DNA from: Paracoccaceae bacterium
GTDB taxonomy: Bacteria; Pseudomonadota; Alphaproteobacteria; Rhodobacterales; Rhodobacteraceae
Reading direction: 5' to 3'
Length of the DNA stretch: 55,270 nt
NCBI GenBank assembly: GCA_026707935.1
Contig: JAPOVX010000154.1
Coordinates: forward strand, 1-55,270
Positions within the stretch are counted from its first letter, which is position 1; every line of letters starts with the position of its first letter. Position numbers and translations under genes: made by a program. Shown here in pieces: positions 47,028 to 55,270 of this stretch. A model generated the notes under the pieces. That model searched no databases and had not been told where the DNA came from. It saw only the letters and a program-made list of their open reading frames with translations.

Positions 47028-48005
47028 ATGGCAAGACGAACGCGAATGACCCGCATGCGCCGCGCCGCGGAACTGTACTATGAGCAACACCTGAGCCAGC
47101 GGGAAATCTCGACGATACTCGGGTGTTCGTTCGCCACGGTCTCGCGACTGCTCGCGGAAGCACGCGAACAGCGCATCGTTGAAATCCGGGTTGCGCATCC
47201 CGTCGAAACTGCACCCGAGCTTGCCGTCGAGCTTCGGGACGCCTTCGGTTTGCGCGATGCGCTGGTTGTCCGCGGGGGAAACAACCGGAAACAGGGTTTC
47301 CGGGACGTCGTGCGCACTGCAGCGGAATTCCTTCCGGCGATCATCGAGGACGGTGTCAAGGTCGGCGTGACCTGGGGAGAAACACTGTCCGCGGTTCTCC
47401 ACTCAATGGAACCGCTGTCATTGAAAAATGTCGAGGTCGTCCAGATCGCCGGTTCGGTTGACCCGGAAACTCCCGGCGAAAGCGGACCGGGTTCCGCCAT
47501 TCGGCTGGCAGGTATTCTCGGAGCTCGTTGCCGTCTGATTCCGGCGCCTGCGATTGTCGATTCAGCCAGGACGCGGGAACTGTTCCTGGGTCAGCCGCAG
47601 ATCCGGTCTGCGCTGAAACGGGCGGCTTCGCCCGATGTCGTTATCCAGGGTGTCGGGACTCTTGCTTCCGGCATGTCGAGCCTGCGCCGGGCCAGTTTCA
47701 TTTCCCGGGATGAACGCGAGGCGGCAATCGCAGCGGGGGCCGTCGGCCATGTGGCCGCCCGGATAATCGGCATTTACGGGGAAGAGGTCGGAGACTTCTC
47801 GGACAGGGTCATCGGAATTCCGCTTGCGGACATCAGGAAGGCCGGTTGGTCGGTCGGCATCGCGGCCTCTGTCGAAAAGGCCGCGGCAGTTCTCGGGGGC
47901 CTTCGCGGTGGATTCTACAACTGCCTCATCGGTGATGAGGCCCTGGTCAATGAAGTGCTGCGCCTGTCTCGGGGAGCACCTCCCGGCAAGATGGAGGCTG
48001 CCTGA
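47028..48005 (+). CDS. SorC/DeoR-type sugar-binding transcriptional regulator
   Basis: A 325-residue regulator with an N-terminal winged or HTH domain (AAELYYEQHLSQREISTILG then SFATVSRLLAEAREQRIVEI) and a C-terminal sugar-phosphate-binding domain of the SorC family (GVTWGETLSAVLHSM, IQGVGTLASGMSS, GIPLADIRKA). Such proteins sense a phosphorylated sugar intermediate and control adjacent catabolic operons. It is the first gene of the rightward operon; its stop is directly followed by the transketolase ATG (TGAATG), so regulator and enzymes are co-expressed. It probably binds the palindromes at 46846-46878. Confidence 0.9.
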   Translation: MARRTRMTRMRRAAELYYEQHLSQREISTILGCSFATVSRLLAEAREQRIVEIRVAHPVETAPELAVELRDAFGLRDALVVRGGNNRKQGFRDVVRTAAEFLPAIIEDGVKVGVTWGETLSAVLHSMEPLSLKNVEVVQIAGSVDPETPGESGPGSAIRLAGILGARCRLIPAPAIVDSARTRELFLGQPQIRSALKRAASPDVVIQGVGTLASGMSSLRRASFISRDEREAAIAAGAVGHVAARIIGIYGEEVGDFSDRVIGIPLADIRKAGWSVGIAASVEKAAAVLGGLRGGFYNCLIGDEALVNEVLRLSRGAPPGKMEAA

Positions 48006-48974
48006 ATGGACACCGAAGGAAGCGGTCGCCGAACCGTGACGAGTTCTCCTCCCGGGAGATCGAATACCTGGCCCGACCAGGCGCGCCGGATGGCCCGGGA
48101 AATCCGCCGGCGTGTCCTTGAGCTTACGCTTGGGCGCGACGGATGCTACCTGAGCCAGGCGTTGTCGAGCGCTGAAATTCTCGCGACGCTCTACACGCGG
48201 TCTGCGCGCCTTGGGCCCAGCCTGGGACCTGCCGTCCCCCCGGCCTTTTCCGGCGTTCCCGGGCAGGCGGGAGTCAGCCATGGTCACGGCGCTGCCTACA
48301 ACGGGCCGCGGGGCTCCGACTACGACCGGCTGCTGATTTCACCCGCCCATTATGCGGTTGCCGTTTACGCGGCCCTGGTCTCGACGGGCAGGATGTCGCC
48401 CGAAGCGCTGGATCAATTCAATACCGACGGTAGCAAGCTCGAAATGATCGGGGCCGAACACTCTCCCGGATTCGAATTGACGACGGGGTCCTTCGGACAG
48501 GCGTTGAGCCAGGCCGGCGGCATTGCCATGGCCAATTCCCTCCGCGGCTCCTCTGGCCGCTTTTTCGTTTTCATGTCGGACGGCGAACTCGAAGAAGGAC
48601 AGACCTGGGAAGCGCTGCAGTGCCTCGGTCATTACCGGATCGACTCGGTTGTCGTCTGCGTGGACGTCAACGGCATGCAATACGACGGCGCGACAAGCGA
48701 AGTCATGAACATCGAGCCGATCGAAAGCCGGATCACGGGGTTCGGAGGGATCGCGGTTTCAGTCGACGGCCATGATGTCGAGGCGATTGACCGGGCGATT
48801 CAGCAAACCCCGCACGAAGGCCGCCCGCTGGTCATACTTTGCTATACCGACAGCGCGCGCGGAATGCCGATGCTCAACGCGCGGAAACCGAAACTTCACT
48901 TTGTCCGTTTCAGGAACGACAGCGAACGCGAGCACGCCCGGGCCGTGGCCGAAAACTGGGCACGGACAGCTTGA
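48006..48974 (+). CDS. Transketolase, N-terminal (TPP-binding) subunit
   Basis: A split transketolase: this 322-residue half binds thiamine diphosphate and metal. Motifs are ISPAHYAVAVYAALVSTGRM, EHSPGFELTTGSFGQALSQAGG, the TPP motif MSDGELEEGQTWEA and VDVNGMQYDG. The N-terminal 25 residues are poorly conserved. It contains a His-Gly-rich insertion (VSHGHGAAYNGPRG) before the active site. It transfers two-carbon units between sugar phosphates and here would drain D-xylulose-5-phosphate made by the epimerases. The partner subunit follows after three bases. Confidence 0.92.
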   Translation: MDTEGSGRRTVTSSPPGRSNTWPDQARRMAREIRRRVLELTLGRDGCYLSQALSSAEILATLYTRSARLGPSLGPAVPPAFSGVPGQAGVSHGHGAAYNGPRGSDYDRLLISPAHYAVAVYAALVSTGRMSPEALDQFNTDGSKLEMIGAEHSPGFELTTGSFGQALSQAGGIAMANSLRGSSGRFFVFMSDGELEEGQTWEALQCLGHYRIDSVVVCVDVNGMQYDGATSEVMNIEPIESRITGFGGIAVSVDGHDVEAIDRAIQQTPHEGRPLVILCYTDSARGMPMLNARKPKLHFVRFRNDSEREHARAVAENWARTA

Positions 48975-48977
48975 TCC

Positions 48978-50012
48978 ATGATTGAGCTTGTCCACAAGCC
49001 ACACGAAAGAAACCTGGTCGCGTGGGCCAGAAACAGGCCCGACGTCCTGGTCCTGTCCGGCGACCTGACCGGGTCCACCGAAATCCAGCTGTTCAAGGAT
49101 ACGTATCCGGAACGCTTTTTTTCCATGGGGATGGCTGAGCAGAACATGCTGAGCTGGGCCGGTGGGCTCGCACGCGAAGGATTCGTTCCATTCCTACATA
49201 CCTTTTCAGTGTTCCTGTACCGGCGTCCCCTGGATCAGCTGGAGATGTCAGTGTGCTATCCGAACCTTCCCGTCCGCCTGATCGGGTTCCTGCCTGGCCT
49301 CAACACACCGGGCGGCGTGACGCACCAGGCGATCAATGACCTCGGCGTGCTTCGTGCGATTCCCAACCTGACGATCCTGGAAACGGGAGACGCAACAGAT
49401 GTCGAGACCGTCCTCGACCTCACCGAGGAGATCCCCGGTCCGATCTACGTTCGCATGCTCCGTGGTGATGTCGCCCGTCTGTTTCCGGCAAACGAGCGAA
49501 TTCGGCTGAACAATGCGCGGGTTGTCCGCGAAGGCGACGATCTTGCCCTGATCACGTCCGGACACTGCACCAGCGAGGCAATGCGGGCGACCGCAGCGCT
49601 CGCTCGCCGTGGTGTTGCCATTCGCCACCTACACGTCTCGACGTTGAAGCCGTTTTCAGATCCCCTGGTTGAGGAAACCATCGCGGTTTCGGGTCGCGGT
49701 GTGATCACGATGGAAAATCACCTGGTTACCGGTGGCCTGGGATCCGCGGTTGCGGAAATGATGGCTGAGAAAGGAATCGGAGGCCCGCTTTATCGCATGG
49801 GTATCCGGGATACCTATGCCCAGGGCGCGTCGTTCCCGTATCTGCTCAGGAAACATGGAATCGATGCCAAGGCCCTCGTGGACAAGGTGGGAACGATTCT
49901 CGGAAAGAACTTCCGGTTGACCGAAGACGATCTGCGCGTGGCAACCGTTCCGGTTTTTCCGCCGTCGCTGGTTGACGAGAGACAGGGCAGCGAACGGCTG
50001 GAAGCACTGTGA
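48978..50012 (+). CDS. Transketolase, C-terminal subunit
   Basis: The 344-residue partner has the pyrimidine-binding and C-terminal domains. Visible are LVLSGDLTGSTEIQLFKDTY, the catalytic Glu in GMAEQNMLSWAGGLA, PGGVTHQAINDLGVLRAIPN and the C-terminal block TMENHLVTGGLGSAVAEMM. Split transketolases of this kind occur in catabolic operons of many bacteria and archaea, apart from the housekeeping tkt. The stop overlaps the next ATG (TGATG), so the three enzyme genes are translationally linked. Confidence 0.92.
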   Translation: MIELVHKPHERNLVAWARNRPDVLVLSGDLTGSTEIQLFKDTYPERFFSMGMAEQNMLSWAGGLAREGFVPFLHTFSVFLYRRPLDQLEMSVCYPNLPVRLIGFLPGLNTPGGVTHQAINDLGVLRAIPNLTILETGDATDVETVLDLTEEIPGPIYVRMLRGDVARLFPANERIRLNNARVVREGDDLALITSGHCTSEAMRATAALARRGVAIRHLHVSTLKPFSDPLVEETIAVSGRGVITMENHLVTGGLGSAVAEMMAEKGIGGPLYRMGIRDTYAQGASFPYLLRKHGIDAKALVDKVGTILGKNFRLTEDDLRVATVPVFPPSLVDERQGSERLEAL

Positions 50013-50656
50013 TGAGATTTCGGGATCTTCGTGAAAAGGTCTGGGAAGCCAACGCCGCCCTTCCGAGGGCAGGACTCGTGCATTGGGCCCAGGGGAATGC
50101 GAGTGGCCGTGACCCCGATACCGGGCTGGTCGGAATCAAGCCGAGCGGGATACGCCTGGATCAATTGCGCGTCGAGGATGTTGTCATTGTCAATGCTGAC
50201 GGCACCGTGGCGGACGGCGGTCTGAAACCGTCAATCGATACGGCATCGCATCTCCACGTTTATCGGAATCGGCCTGACATCAACGGAATCGTCCATACCC
50301 ATTCGCCCTACGCAACGAGCTTCGCGGTGCGTGGAGAACCGATTCGCATGTACACGACCACGGCTGCCGCGCTTTTCGGAGGTGATATTCCGGTTTCCGG
50401 GCTTGCGACCATTGGTGAAGAGGAGATCGGCAAGGAAATTGTCGACGGCATTGGTCAGGGTTCAGCCATTCTGCTGAGGAGCCACGGCGTCTTTACCATC
50501 GGCGCGTCACCCGGAGAGGCGTTGAAGTACGCGGTCTATGTCGAAGAAGAGGCCGAAATCATTCACCTTGCCCAGCTTCACGGAACTCTCGTTCCCCTGG
50601 ACGAAGATTTCATCAAGGAAGCGAGACGCATGTATGTCGAGGATTACGGGCAGTGA
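50012..50656 (+). CDS. Class II aldolase/AraD-type L-ribulose-5-phosphate 4-epimerase
   Basis: A 214-residue zinc enzyme of the AraD/UlaF/fuculose aldolase family. Zinc ligands are the HTH in IVHTHSPYATSF and the His in LLRSHGVFTIGAS; the Asp in KPSIDTASHLHVY corresponds to the AraD catalytic Asp, and the C-terminus ends YVEDYGQ much as AraD ends in YYGQ. 4-Epimerisation of L-ribulose-5-phosphate to D-xylulose-5-phosphate is more likely than aldol cleavage because UlaE and transketolase genes flank it. I use the ATG at 50012; a GTG three bases upstream is also possible. Confidence 0.87.
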   Translation: MRFRDLREKVWEANAALPRAGLVHWAQGNASGRDPDTGLVGIKPSGIRLDQLRVEDVVIVNADGTVADGGLKPSIDTASHLHVYRNRPDINGIVHTHSPYATSFAVRGEPIRMYTTTAAALFGGDIPVSGLATIGEEEIGKEIVDGIGQGSAILLRSHGVFTIGASPGEALKYAVYVEEEAEIIHLAQLHGTLVPLDEDFIKEARRMYVEDYGQ

Positions 50657-50849
50657 CCGGGACTGTATATCTGGCCTTACGAAAAACATGGATCATGAAA
50701 AACTTGATGGATCAAGCGGCAATGATAAGGTCTGAAGTGTCATCGGTCCGGTTGAAGTGCACATGGCGGCATGACCAGGCAAGGCAGGTTGCCCTGCCGG
50801 CTTCCGAATCGCATGCGCTGATCGACGCGTCTCGGGGAGGATTCATTTC

Positions 50850-51950
50850 ATGAGTGGAGTCCAGCTTTCCCGCGTCACCAAGTCCTTTGGCGCAATCAAC
50901 GTCATACCGACCATGGACCTGAGTTGCGATGAAGGCGAGTTCGTCGTGATTGTCGGTCCGTCGGGCTGCGGGAAATCCACGACGTTGCGCATGATCGCGG
51001 GACTTGAGGCGGTTTCAAGCGGTTCCGTCTTCATTGCCGGAAAGGATGTGACCTGGGCGGCTCCGAAGGAGCGGGACATCGCAATGGTGTTCCAGTCCTA
51101 TGCCCTCTATCCCCACATGAACGTCGCCGGAAACATGTCGTTTGCATTGCGGCTTGCGGGGCGCCCCCGTGACGAGGTCAACCGCAGGGTCCACGAAGCG
51201 GCGGAAATGCTGGAACTGACCGAGTACCTCGATCGAAGGCCAAGAGACCTTTCCGGCGGCCAACGGCAGCGTGTTGCGGTCGGGCGGGCGATCGTCAGGG
51301 ATGCCTACTGCTTCCTGTTCGACGAGCCCCTTTCCAACCTGGACGCGAAACTCCGGTCGACGATGCGCACGGAACTGGCAATTCTGCACAAGAAACTGAA
51401 CCGGACCATGATCTACGTCACCCACGACCAGATCGAGGCGATGACCATGGCTGACCGGATTGTCATCATGGACAAGGGAATCGTTCAGCAGATCGGTTCG
51501 CCTCGCGATGTCTACAATCATCCGGCGAACAAGTTCGTCGCCGGCTTCATCGGATCGCCGTCAATGAATTTCCTGGCTGCCGAACTGACCGGAACCGATT
51601 CGATCCGGGTGCAGGGCGACGGATTTGATCTCCCTCTCAACCCCAGGCTGCAGGCGAAGACACGTTCGCATACAGGCAGGCGCGTCATTGTCGGAATGCG
51701 CCCCGAGCATTTTGCCTCGCACGGGATTCACGCGGCAAAGCCATCGGAATATGCGCCTGTCCATCTCACCGTCGAAGTTGCGGAATACATCGGTTCCAGC
51801 CAATACCTCGCCGCCCGGATCGGCGGCGTATCCGTCACGGCATCGATCGAGGTCGGCCCCGACAGTGAAACGCTGCAAACGGGTGAATACCTTTTCAATA
51901 CGGATCGGATGTACCTGTTCGATCCGGAAACCGGCGATACAATCGCCTGA
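50850..51950 (+). CDS. Sugar ABC transporter ATP-binding protein (UgpC/MalK type)
   Basis: The 366-residue ATPase has Walker A GPSGCGKST at 37-45, the Q-loop VFQSYALYPHM, the signature LSGGQRQRVAVGRAI, Walker B CFLFDEPLSNLD and the H-loop THDQIEAM. A C-terminal TOBE domain (about 240-366) is typical of the CUT1 carbohydrate importers. It would be shared by the two permeases encoded downstream. It is 193 bases behind the epimerase gene, the largest gap in this operon, so a second promoter is possible. Confidence 0.94.
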   Translation: MSGVQLSRVTKSFGAINVIPTMDLSCDEGEFVVIVGPSGCGKSTTLRMIAGLEAVSSGSVFIAGKDVTWAAPKERDIAMVFQSYALYPHMNVAGNMSFALRLAGRPRDEVNRRVHEAAEMLELTEYLDRRPRDLSGGQRQRVAVGRAIVRDAYCFLFDEPLSNLDAKLRSTMRTELAILHKKLNRTMIYVTHDQIEAMTMADRIVIMDKGIVQQIGSPRDVYNHPANKFVAGFIGSPSMNFLAAELTGTDSIRVQGDGFDLPLNPRLQAKTRSHTGRRVIVGMRPEHFASHGIHAAKPSEYAPVHLTVEVAEYIGSSQYLAARIGGVSVTASIEVGPDSETLQTGEYLFNTDRMYLFDPETGDTIA

Positions 51951-51979
51951 ATCCAGTTGCCACGAAAGGAGAAAAATTC

Positions 51980-53326
51980 ATGGTAATTCAACGTAGCCTC
52001 ACACCCTTTTTGAAAGGAATCTGCGTTCTGGCCGCCTTGGCATGGGCCGTCGCGGCCAACGCCAATCCATACGAAAGGTACGAAGGCACGACGCTGGTCG
52101 TCAGTTGGCCGGCACTGGCCCACTTCAACGCGGCAGAAACCCTTCTTGAAGAATTCACCGAAGAAACGGGGATCGACGTCGAGGTGGATGCGCTCCAGTA
52201 CCTCAAGCTGCGCGACCGCCAGTTGCTGGAGATGTCCAAGGACGAGGGCGAGTACGACATCGTGTCCTGGGTCGTCATGTGGAAAGGCGAGTATGTTTCA
52301 AAGGGCCTGCTGACGCCATTGTCGCAATTCTTCACCAATGGTGCGCTGGTTGACCCGCTCTTCGACATCGACGACGTCGCGGACGCCTACCTGCAGAACG
52401 GCGGGGTAGTCGGCGGCAAGAAGGGGTACATGCCCGGCAAGTCCGGTGCGCTGTACGGCCTTCCGTTCGGGGCCGAAACCTCGATCCTCGCTTATCGAAA
52501 GGACATTTTCGAAGAGCAGGGACTCGAAGTCCCCACGACCTACGACGAATTGCGTGACGTGATGAGCAAGTTGCATGACGCCGGCGTCCCGGCCTTGACG
52601 TCACGAGGAAAGACCGGTCACCAGGTCACTGCCGGCTGGCTTCTGCACCTGGCGCCCATGGGCGGAAAGATCTTCGACGACGAATGGAATCCGGTGATCA
52701 ATTCACCCGAAGCCGTCAAGGCAGCCGAGTTCATGCGCCACACGGTCAAGACCGGGCCGAGGGGAATCGAGACTTTCGGCTTCGGGGAAGCCTCCGCGGC
52801 GTTTCTGCAGGGTGACGCGGCACTTTATCTTGACACCCTCAAGATCGCCGCGATGTCGCGAAACCCGAAGCTCTCGACCGTGGACGGCAAGGTTGGCTAT
52901 GCGCTTCATCCGACGGACGTGCGCTGCGGATCTGAAACCGGCGGATTTGCGATGGGCATTCCGGCGAATTCCCGGAACAAGGAAGCGGCGTTCCTCCTGA
53001 TTCAGTACCTGACCAACAAGGCCGGCGATCAAAGGATGGTTGAACTCGGTGGGGATCCGGTCAGGATTTCGACCTTGATGAACAACGCCGATTCCTTTGA
53101 GGACTACCCGATCGTCGCGGAACAACTGCCCTGCGCCGACCCGGACTGGCGTCCGCTCATTCCCGAATGGAACGAGCTCAACATCGACGTTCTCGGCCAG
53201 GCTCTGACCCGGGTCATCACGACCGACGAGCCCATCCAGCCGATCATGGACGAGGCCAACGAAAAGGCCCGCGCGGTCATGGAACGGGAAGGATATTATT
53301 CCTGGGCGCGTTATCGCGAAAACTGA
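51980..53326 (+). CDS. Extracellular solute-binding protein (carbohydrate type)
   Basis: A 448-residue periplasmic binding protein with a clear signal peptide (ICVLAALAWAVAANA). The mature part has the cluster B fold: LVVSWPALAHFNAAETLLEEF, then ALYGLPFGAETSILAYRKDI, GDAALYLDTLKIAAM and GGFAMGIPANSRNKEAAFLL. Related proteins bind sugars, polyols or oligosaccharides. The actual ligand is unknown. AAAGGAG lies seven bases before the ATG. A stable hairpin follows the stop, which would protect the mRNA end and help make more binding protein than permease. Confidence 0.93.
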   Translation: MVIQRSLTPFLKGICVLAALAWAVAANANPYERYEGTTLVVSWPALAHFNAAETLLEEFTEETGIDVEVDALQYLKLRDRQLLEMSKDEGEYDIVSWVVMWKGEYVSKGLLTPLSQFFTNGALVDPLFDIDDVADAYLQNGGVVGGKKGYMPGKSGALYGLPFGAETSILAYRKDIFEEQGLEVPTTYDELRDVMSKLHDAGVPALTSRGKTGHQVTAGWLLHLAPMGGKIFDDEWNPVINSPEAVKAAEFMRHTVKTGPRGIETFGFGEASAAFLQGDAALYLDTLKIAAMSRNPKLSTVDGKVGYALHPTDVRCGSETGGFAMGIPANSRNKEAAFLLIQYLTNKAGDQRMVELGGDPVRISTLMNNADSFEDYPIVAEQLPCADPDWRPLIPEWNELNIDVLGQALTRVITTDEPIQPIMDEANEKARAVMEREGYYSWARYREN

Positions 53327-53337
53327 TCGACTGACAT

Positions 53338-53365
53338 CCGGGGCGAGGCTCACGTCTCGTCCCGG
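53338..53365 (+). promoter_or_regulatory. Stabilising hairpin between binding protein and permease genes
   Basis: CCGGGGCGAG pairs with CTCGTCCCGG (ten base pairs, one G-U) around an eight-base loop, starting 12 bases after the binding protein stop. No T tract follows. Hairpins at this place commonly attenuate transcription or protect the upstream mRNA, as in the malE-malF gap. Confidence 0.6.
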
Positions 53366-53395
53366 GTACGGCAAGACTGACTGCCTGCTCACGTG

Positions 53396-54325
53396 ATGAC
53401 CGACCTCGTACAGGACCCGGGTGCACCGTCACCACGGCGCATTCCGATCATGCAGGCGCTCGGGCCGTATTTCTTTATCCTGCCCGCCGCCGCGATCATG
53501 CTCGGCGGGCTGGTTTACCCGGTCATCCAGGCGTTTTATCTCAGCTTCTTCGACTGGAAGATCGGGACCTCTTTTGAGGACGCCCCGTATGTCGGGTTTC
53601 GGCATTTTGTACGCATGGTCTACGATGCCGACGTCCACGAGTCGATCTGGGTCACGCTCAAGTTCGGTTTCTGGACCATCCTGATCGAAATGGTGCTGGG
53701 TATATCGCTCGCTCTCCTGCTGGAGAAACCGATCCGGGGAGCATCGGTCTTCAGGACGATATTCATCCTCCCGTTGATGATTTCACCGGTCGTGGTCGGC
53801 CTGATCTGGCGTTACCTTTTCGATGCCCGGATCGGGTGGATCAACTACTATCTCGGGAAAATCGGGATAGAGGCGCAGGTCTGGCTGGGCGACCCCGAAC
53901 TGGCGTTCTTCGCGATCGTGTTCACGGACATCTGGCAATGGACGCCGTTCATATTCATCATCGTGATCGCCGGACTGCAGGCCCTGCCCTCGGAAATCAT
54001 GGAAGCCAGCAGGATCGACGGCGCGAACTGGTGGCAGCACATCCTGTTCGTGAAACTGCCAATGCTTCGATCGATCCTGCTGATCGCCCTGCTGCTTCGG
54101 CTGATCGACGTGTTCAGGGCGCTCGAGGTCATGTACATCCTGACGGGAGGCGGGCCGGGCCGGGCGACCGAGTTGCTGTCCCTTCACATCTACAACCGAG
54201 CGTTCGACACCCAGCAGTTGGGGTATGCATCGGCCATTTCCGTACTGTTGATCCTGATCGTGTTCGGATTGAGTTTCGCCATCCTCGTCATGGGGAACCC
54301 GCTCAAGGAGCGATCGGATGTCTGA
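53396..54325 (+). CDS. Sugar ABC transporter permease 1 (MalF type)
   Basis: A 309-residue inner-membrane protein with six helices. The first is AAAIMLGGLVYPVIQAFYLS near 33-52; the EAA loop that contacts the ATPase is visible in IMEASRIDGANWWQHILFVKLP near 205-226. The segment GGGPGRATELLSLHIYN is typical of this family. I use the ATG at 53396 rather than the GTG just before it. It overlaps the second permease by eight bases. Confidence 0.93.
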   Translation: MTDLVQDPGAPSPRRIPIMQALGPYFFILPAAAIMLGGLVYPVIQAFYLSFFDWKIGTSFEDAPYVGFRHFVRMVYDADVHESIWVTLKFGFWTILIEMVLGISLALLLEKPIRGASVFRTIFILPLMISPVVVGLIWRYLFDARIGWINYYLGKIGIEAQVWLGDPELAFFAIVFTDIWQWTPFIFIIVIAGLQALPSEIMEASRIDGANWWQHILFVKLPMLRSILLIALLLRLIDVFRALEVMYILTGGGPGRATELLSLHIYNRAFDTQQLGYASAISVLLILIVFGLSFAILVMGNPLKERSDV

Positions 54326-55166
54326 ACAGGTCACCGGGGGAATCGTGAGCAGGCGCACGGTTGCCGTTCACTACCTGAGCCTCGCCGTTCTCGCCCTGAT
54401 CACGCTCATGCCGATCTGGGTGATGATTTCGACCGGTTTCAAGAATGATGTTCTGGTCCAGCAAAAGGAACCGGTGTGGTTCTTCTTTGTCCCGACGCTC
54501 GACAACTACGAATACATCATGACCCGCGGCAAGTTCGATCGCTACCTGTGGAATTCGATCATTGTCGGAACGATCTCGACTTTTTTCACGCTCCTCTTCG
54601 GGGGATTTTGCGCCTATGCGCTCGCGCGGACGGAATTCCGTGGGCGGGTCCTCGTTGCCAATTCGACTTTGCTCGTTCGCATGGTTCCGCCGGCGGTACT
54701 TGCGGTACCGGCCTTCGCGATGGTGGTCAATTTTGGCCTCGACAATGACCTTGCCGTACTGACATTCTTCTATGTTGCGCTCAACCTTCCTTTCGCCATC
54801 TGGCTTCTGTTCGGCTTCTACAAGCAGATTCCGGTCGAACTGGAAGAGGCCGCGATCATCGATGGAGCAACGCCCCTGCAGGTGTTCTTCCGCGTCCTGC
54901 TGCCGCTGATGAAATCCGGCTACGCCGTGGCGGGGATATTCACGTTTCGCATAGCGTGGAACGAGTTCATCCTTGCCTTGCTGTTGACAGGGCGAAAAAC
55001 CCGGACGCTTCCGGTAGGTGCGGCGGGCTTCATAACCGACACGGGCGTGGAATGGGGCCGGATCATGGCGATGGGAACGTTGATCGTGATCCCTCCGCTC
55101 ATTTTCACCTTTTTCGCGGCGCGACAGATCATCGCCGGCATGACCGCAGGCGCGGTCAAGGGGTAG
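54318..55166 (+). CDS. Sugar ABC transporter permease 2 (MalG type)
   Basis: The 282-residue partner permease has six predicted helices and an EAA loop at ELEEAAIIDGATPLQVFFRV. The N-terminal helix is HYLSLAVLALITLMPIWVMI; the family motif NSIIVGTISTFFTLLFGGFCAYALAR-like stretch follows. AGGAG lies just before the ATG at 54318 inside the end of permease 1. The two permeases, the ATPase and the binding protein form a complete CUT1-type importer. Confidence 0.93.
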   Translation: MSEQVTGGIVSRRTVAVHYLSLAVLALITLMPIWVMISTGFKNDVLVQQKEPVWFFFVPTLDNYEYIMTRGKFDRYLWNSIIVGTISTFFTLLFGGFCAYALARTEFRGRVLVANSTLLVRMVPPAVLAVPAFAMVVNFGLDNDLAVLTFFYVALNLPFAIWLLFGFYKQIPVELEEAAIIDGATPLQVFFRVLLPLMKSGYAVAGIFTFRIAWNEFILALLLTGRKTRTLPVGAAGFITDTGVEWGRIMAMGTLIVIPPLIFTFFAARQIIAGMTAGAVKG

Positions 55167-55258
55167 CGGTGGAGTTCATGTCCTGAGCCGCGCGACCTCG
55201 TGCCGTCACGCGGGTTCATCGCAGGCTGGATGCAGGACTTTAGGAGGAAGACCTATCC

Positions 55259-55270
55259 ATGGCCGACAAG
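55259..55270 (+). CDS. Start of a further gene, cut by the window edge
   Basis: An ATG at 55259 follows an excellent AGGAGGAAG site and begins MADK before the window ends. It would be the next gene of the rightward sugar operon, perhaps a dehydrogenase, but nothing can be said of its product. Confidence 0.6.

Overview
The window looks like the chromosome of a GC-rich alphaproteobacterium. The main reason is gene order: ruvC-ruvA-ruvB and tolQ-tolR-tolA-tolB-pal-cpoB-tilS-ftsH run in the order usual for that class. The ligase-associated helicase/PdeM pair, the DUF1127 protein and the frequent GTG/TTG starts fit this. The exact order or genus cannot be told from sequence alone. No tRNA, rRNA or CRISPR array was seen.

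Layout. Bases 1-6.1 kb are a graveyard of mobile elements: a tyrosine recombinase cut by an IS21-like end, an IS5-family relic with a stop and a frameshift, and a 3'-truncated IS110 transposase whose upstream region can still fold like a bridge RNA. Three cargo genes sit among them: a DUF1640 coiled-coil membrane protein, an orphan nucleotidyltransferase-fold protein and an alkaline-phosphatase-superfamily hydrolase. From 6.1 to 16.3 kb come metabolic and repair genes: a HyuA-type hydantoinase/oxoprolinase, a 3-oxoacid CoA-transferase pair, the helicase/PdeM pair, and folD-fhs for one-carbon metabolism. From 16.5 to 31.6 kb is the core cell-envelope and recombination block (ftsH, tilS, Tol-Pal, ruvCAB). 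It is interrupted by a CDF metal exporter, an SDR and metK, and ybgC is missing. From 31.6 to 33.5 kb is a gene-poor stretch with a TonB-receptor relic. Then follow a DUF1127 protein, prmA, msrA and rpsD.

Bases 36.8-42 kb hold a small sulfur cluster: a YeeE/TsuA-type importer facing soxY-soxZ, a diheme cytochrome c and a flavocytochrome c sulfide dehydrogenase flavoprotein, with a formylglycine-generating enzyme just upstream. The core sox genes soxXA, soxB and soxCD are not in the window.

Bases 42.2-55.3 kb are two divergent operons around a SorC-type regulator. Leftward run a PTE-family lactonase, a UlaD-like protein, a UlaE-type 3-epimerase, a PfkB kinase and probably a COG0523 GTPase. 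Rightward run the regulator, a split transketolase, an AraD-type 4-epimerase, and an ABC sugar importer (ATPase, binding protein, two permeases), with the start of a further gene at the right edge. A perfect 16-bp palindrome lies on the leftward promoter. Together these genes would import a sugar acid or lactone, open it, phosphorylate it and feed a pentulose phosphate through 3- and 4-epimerisation into the pentose phosphate pathway. The UlaD-like protein has lost most of the residues its family uses for decarboxylation, so the real chemistry is probably not the textbook ascorbate pathway. This is the best candidate in the window for something undescribed.
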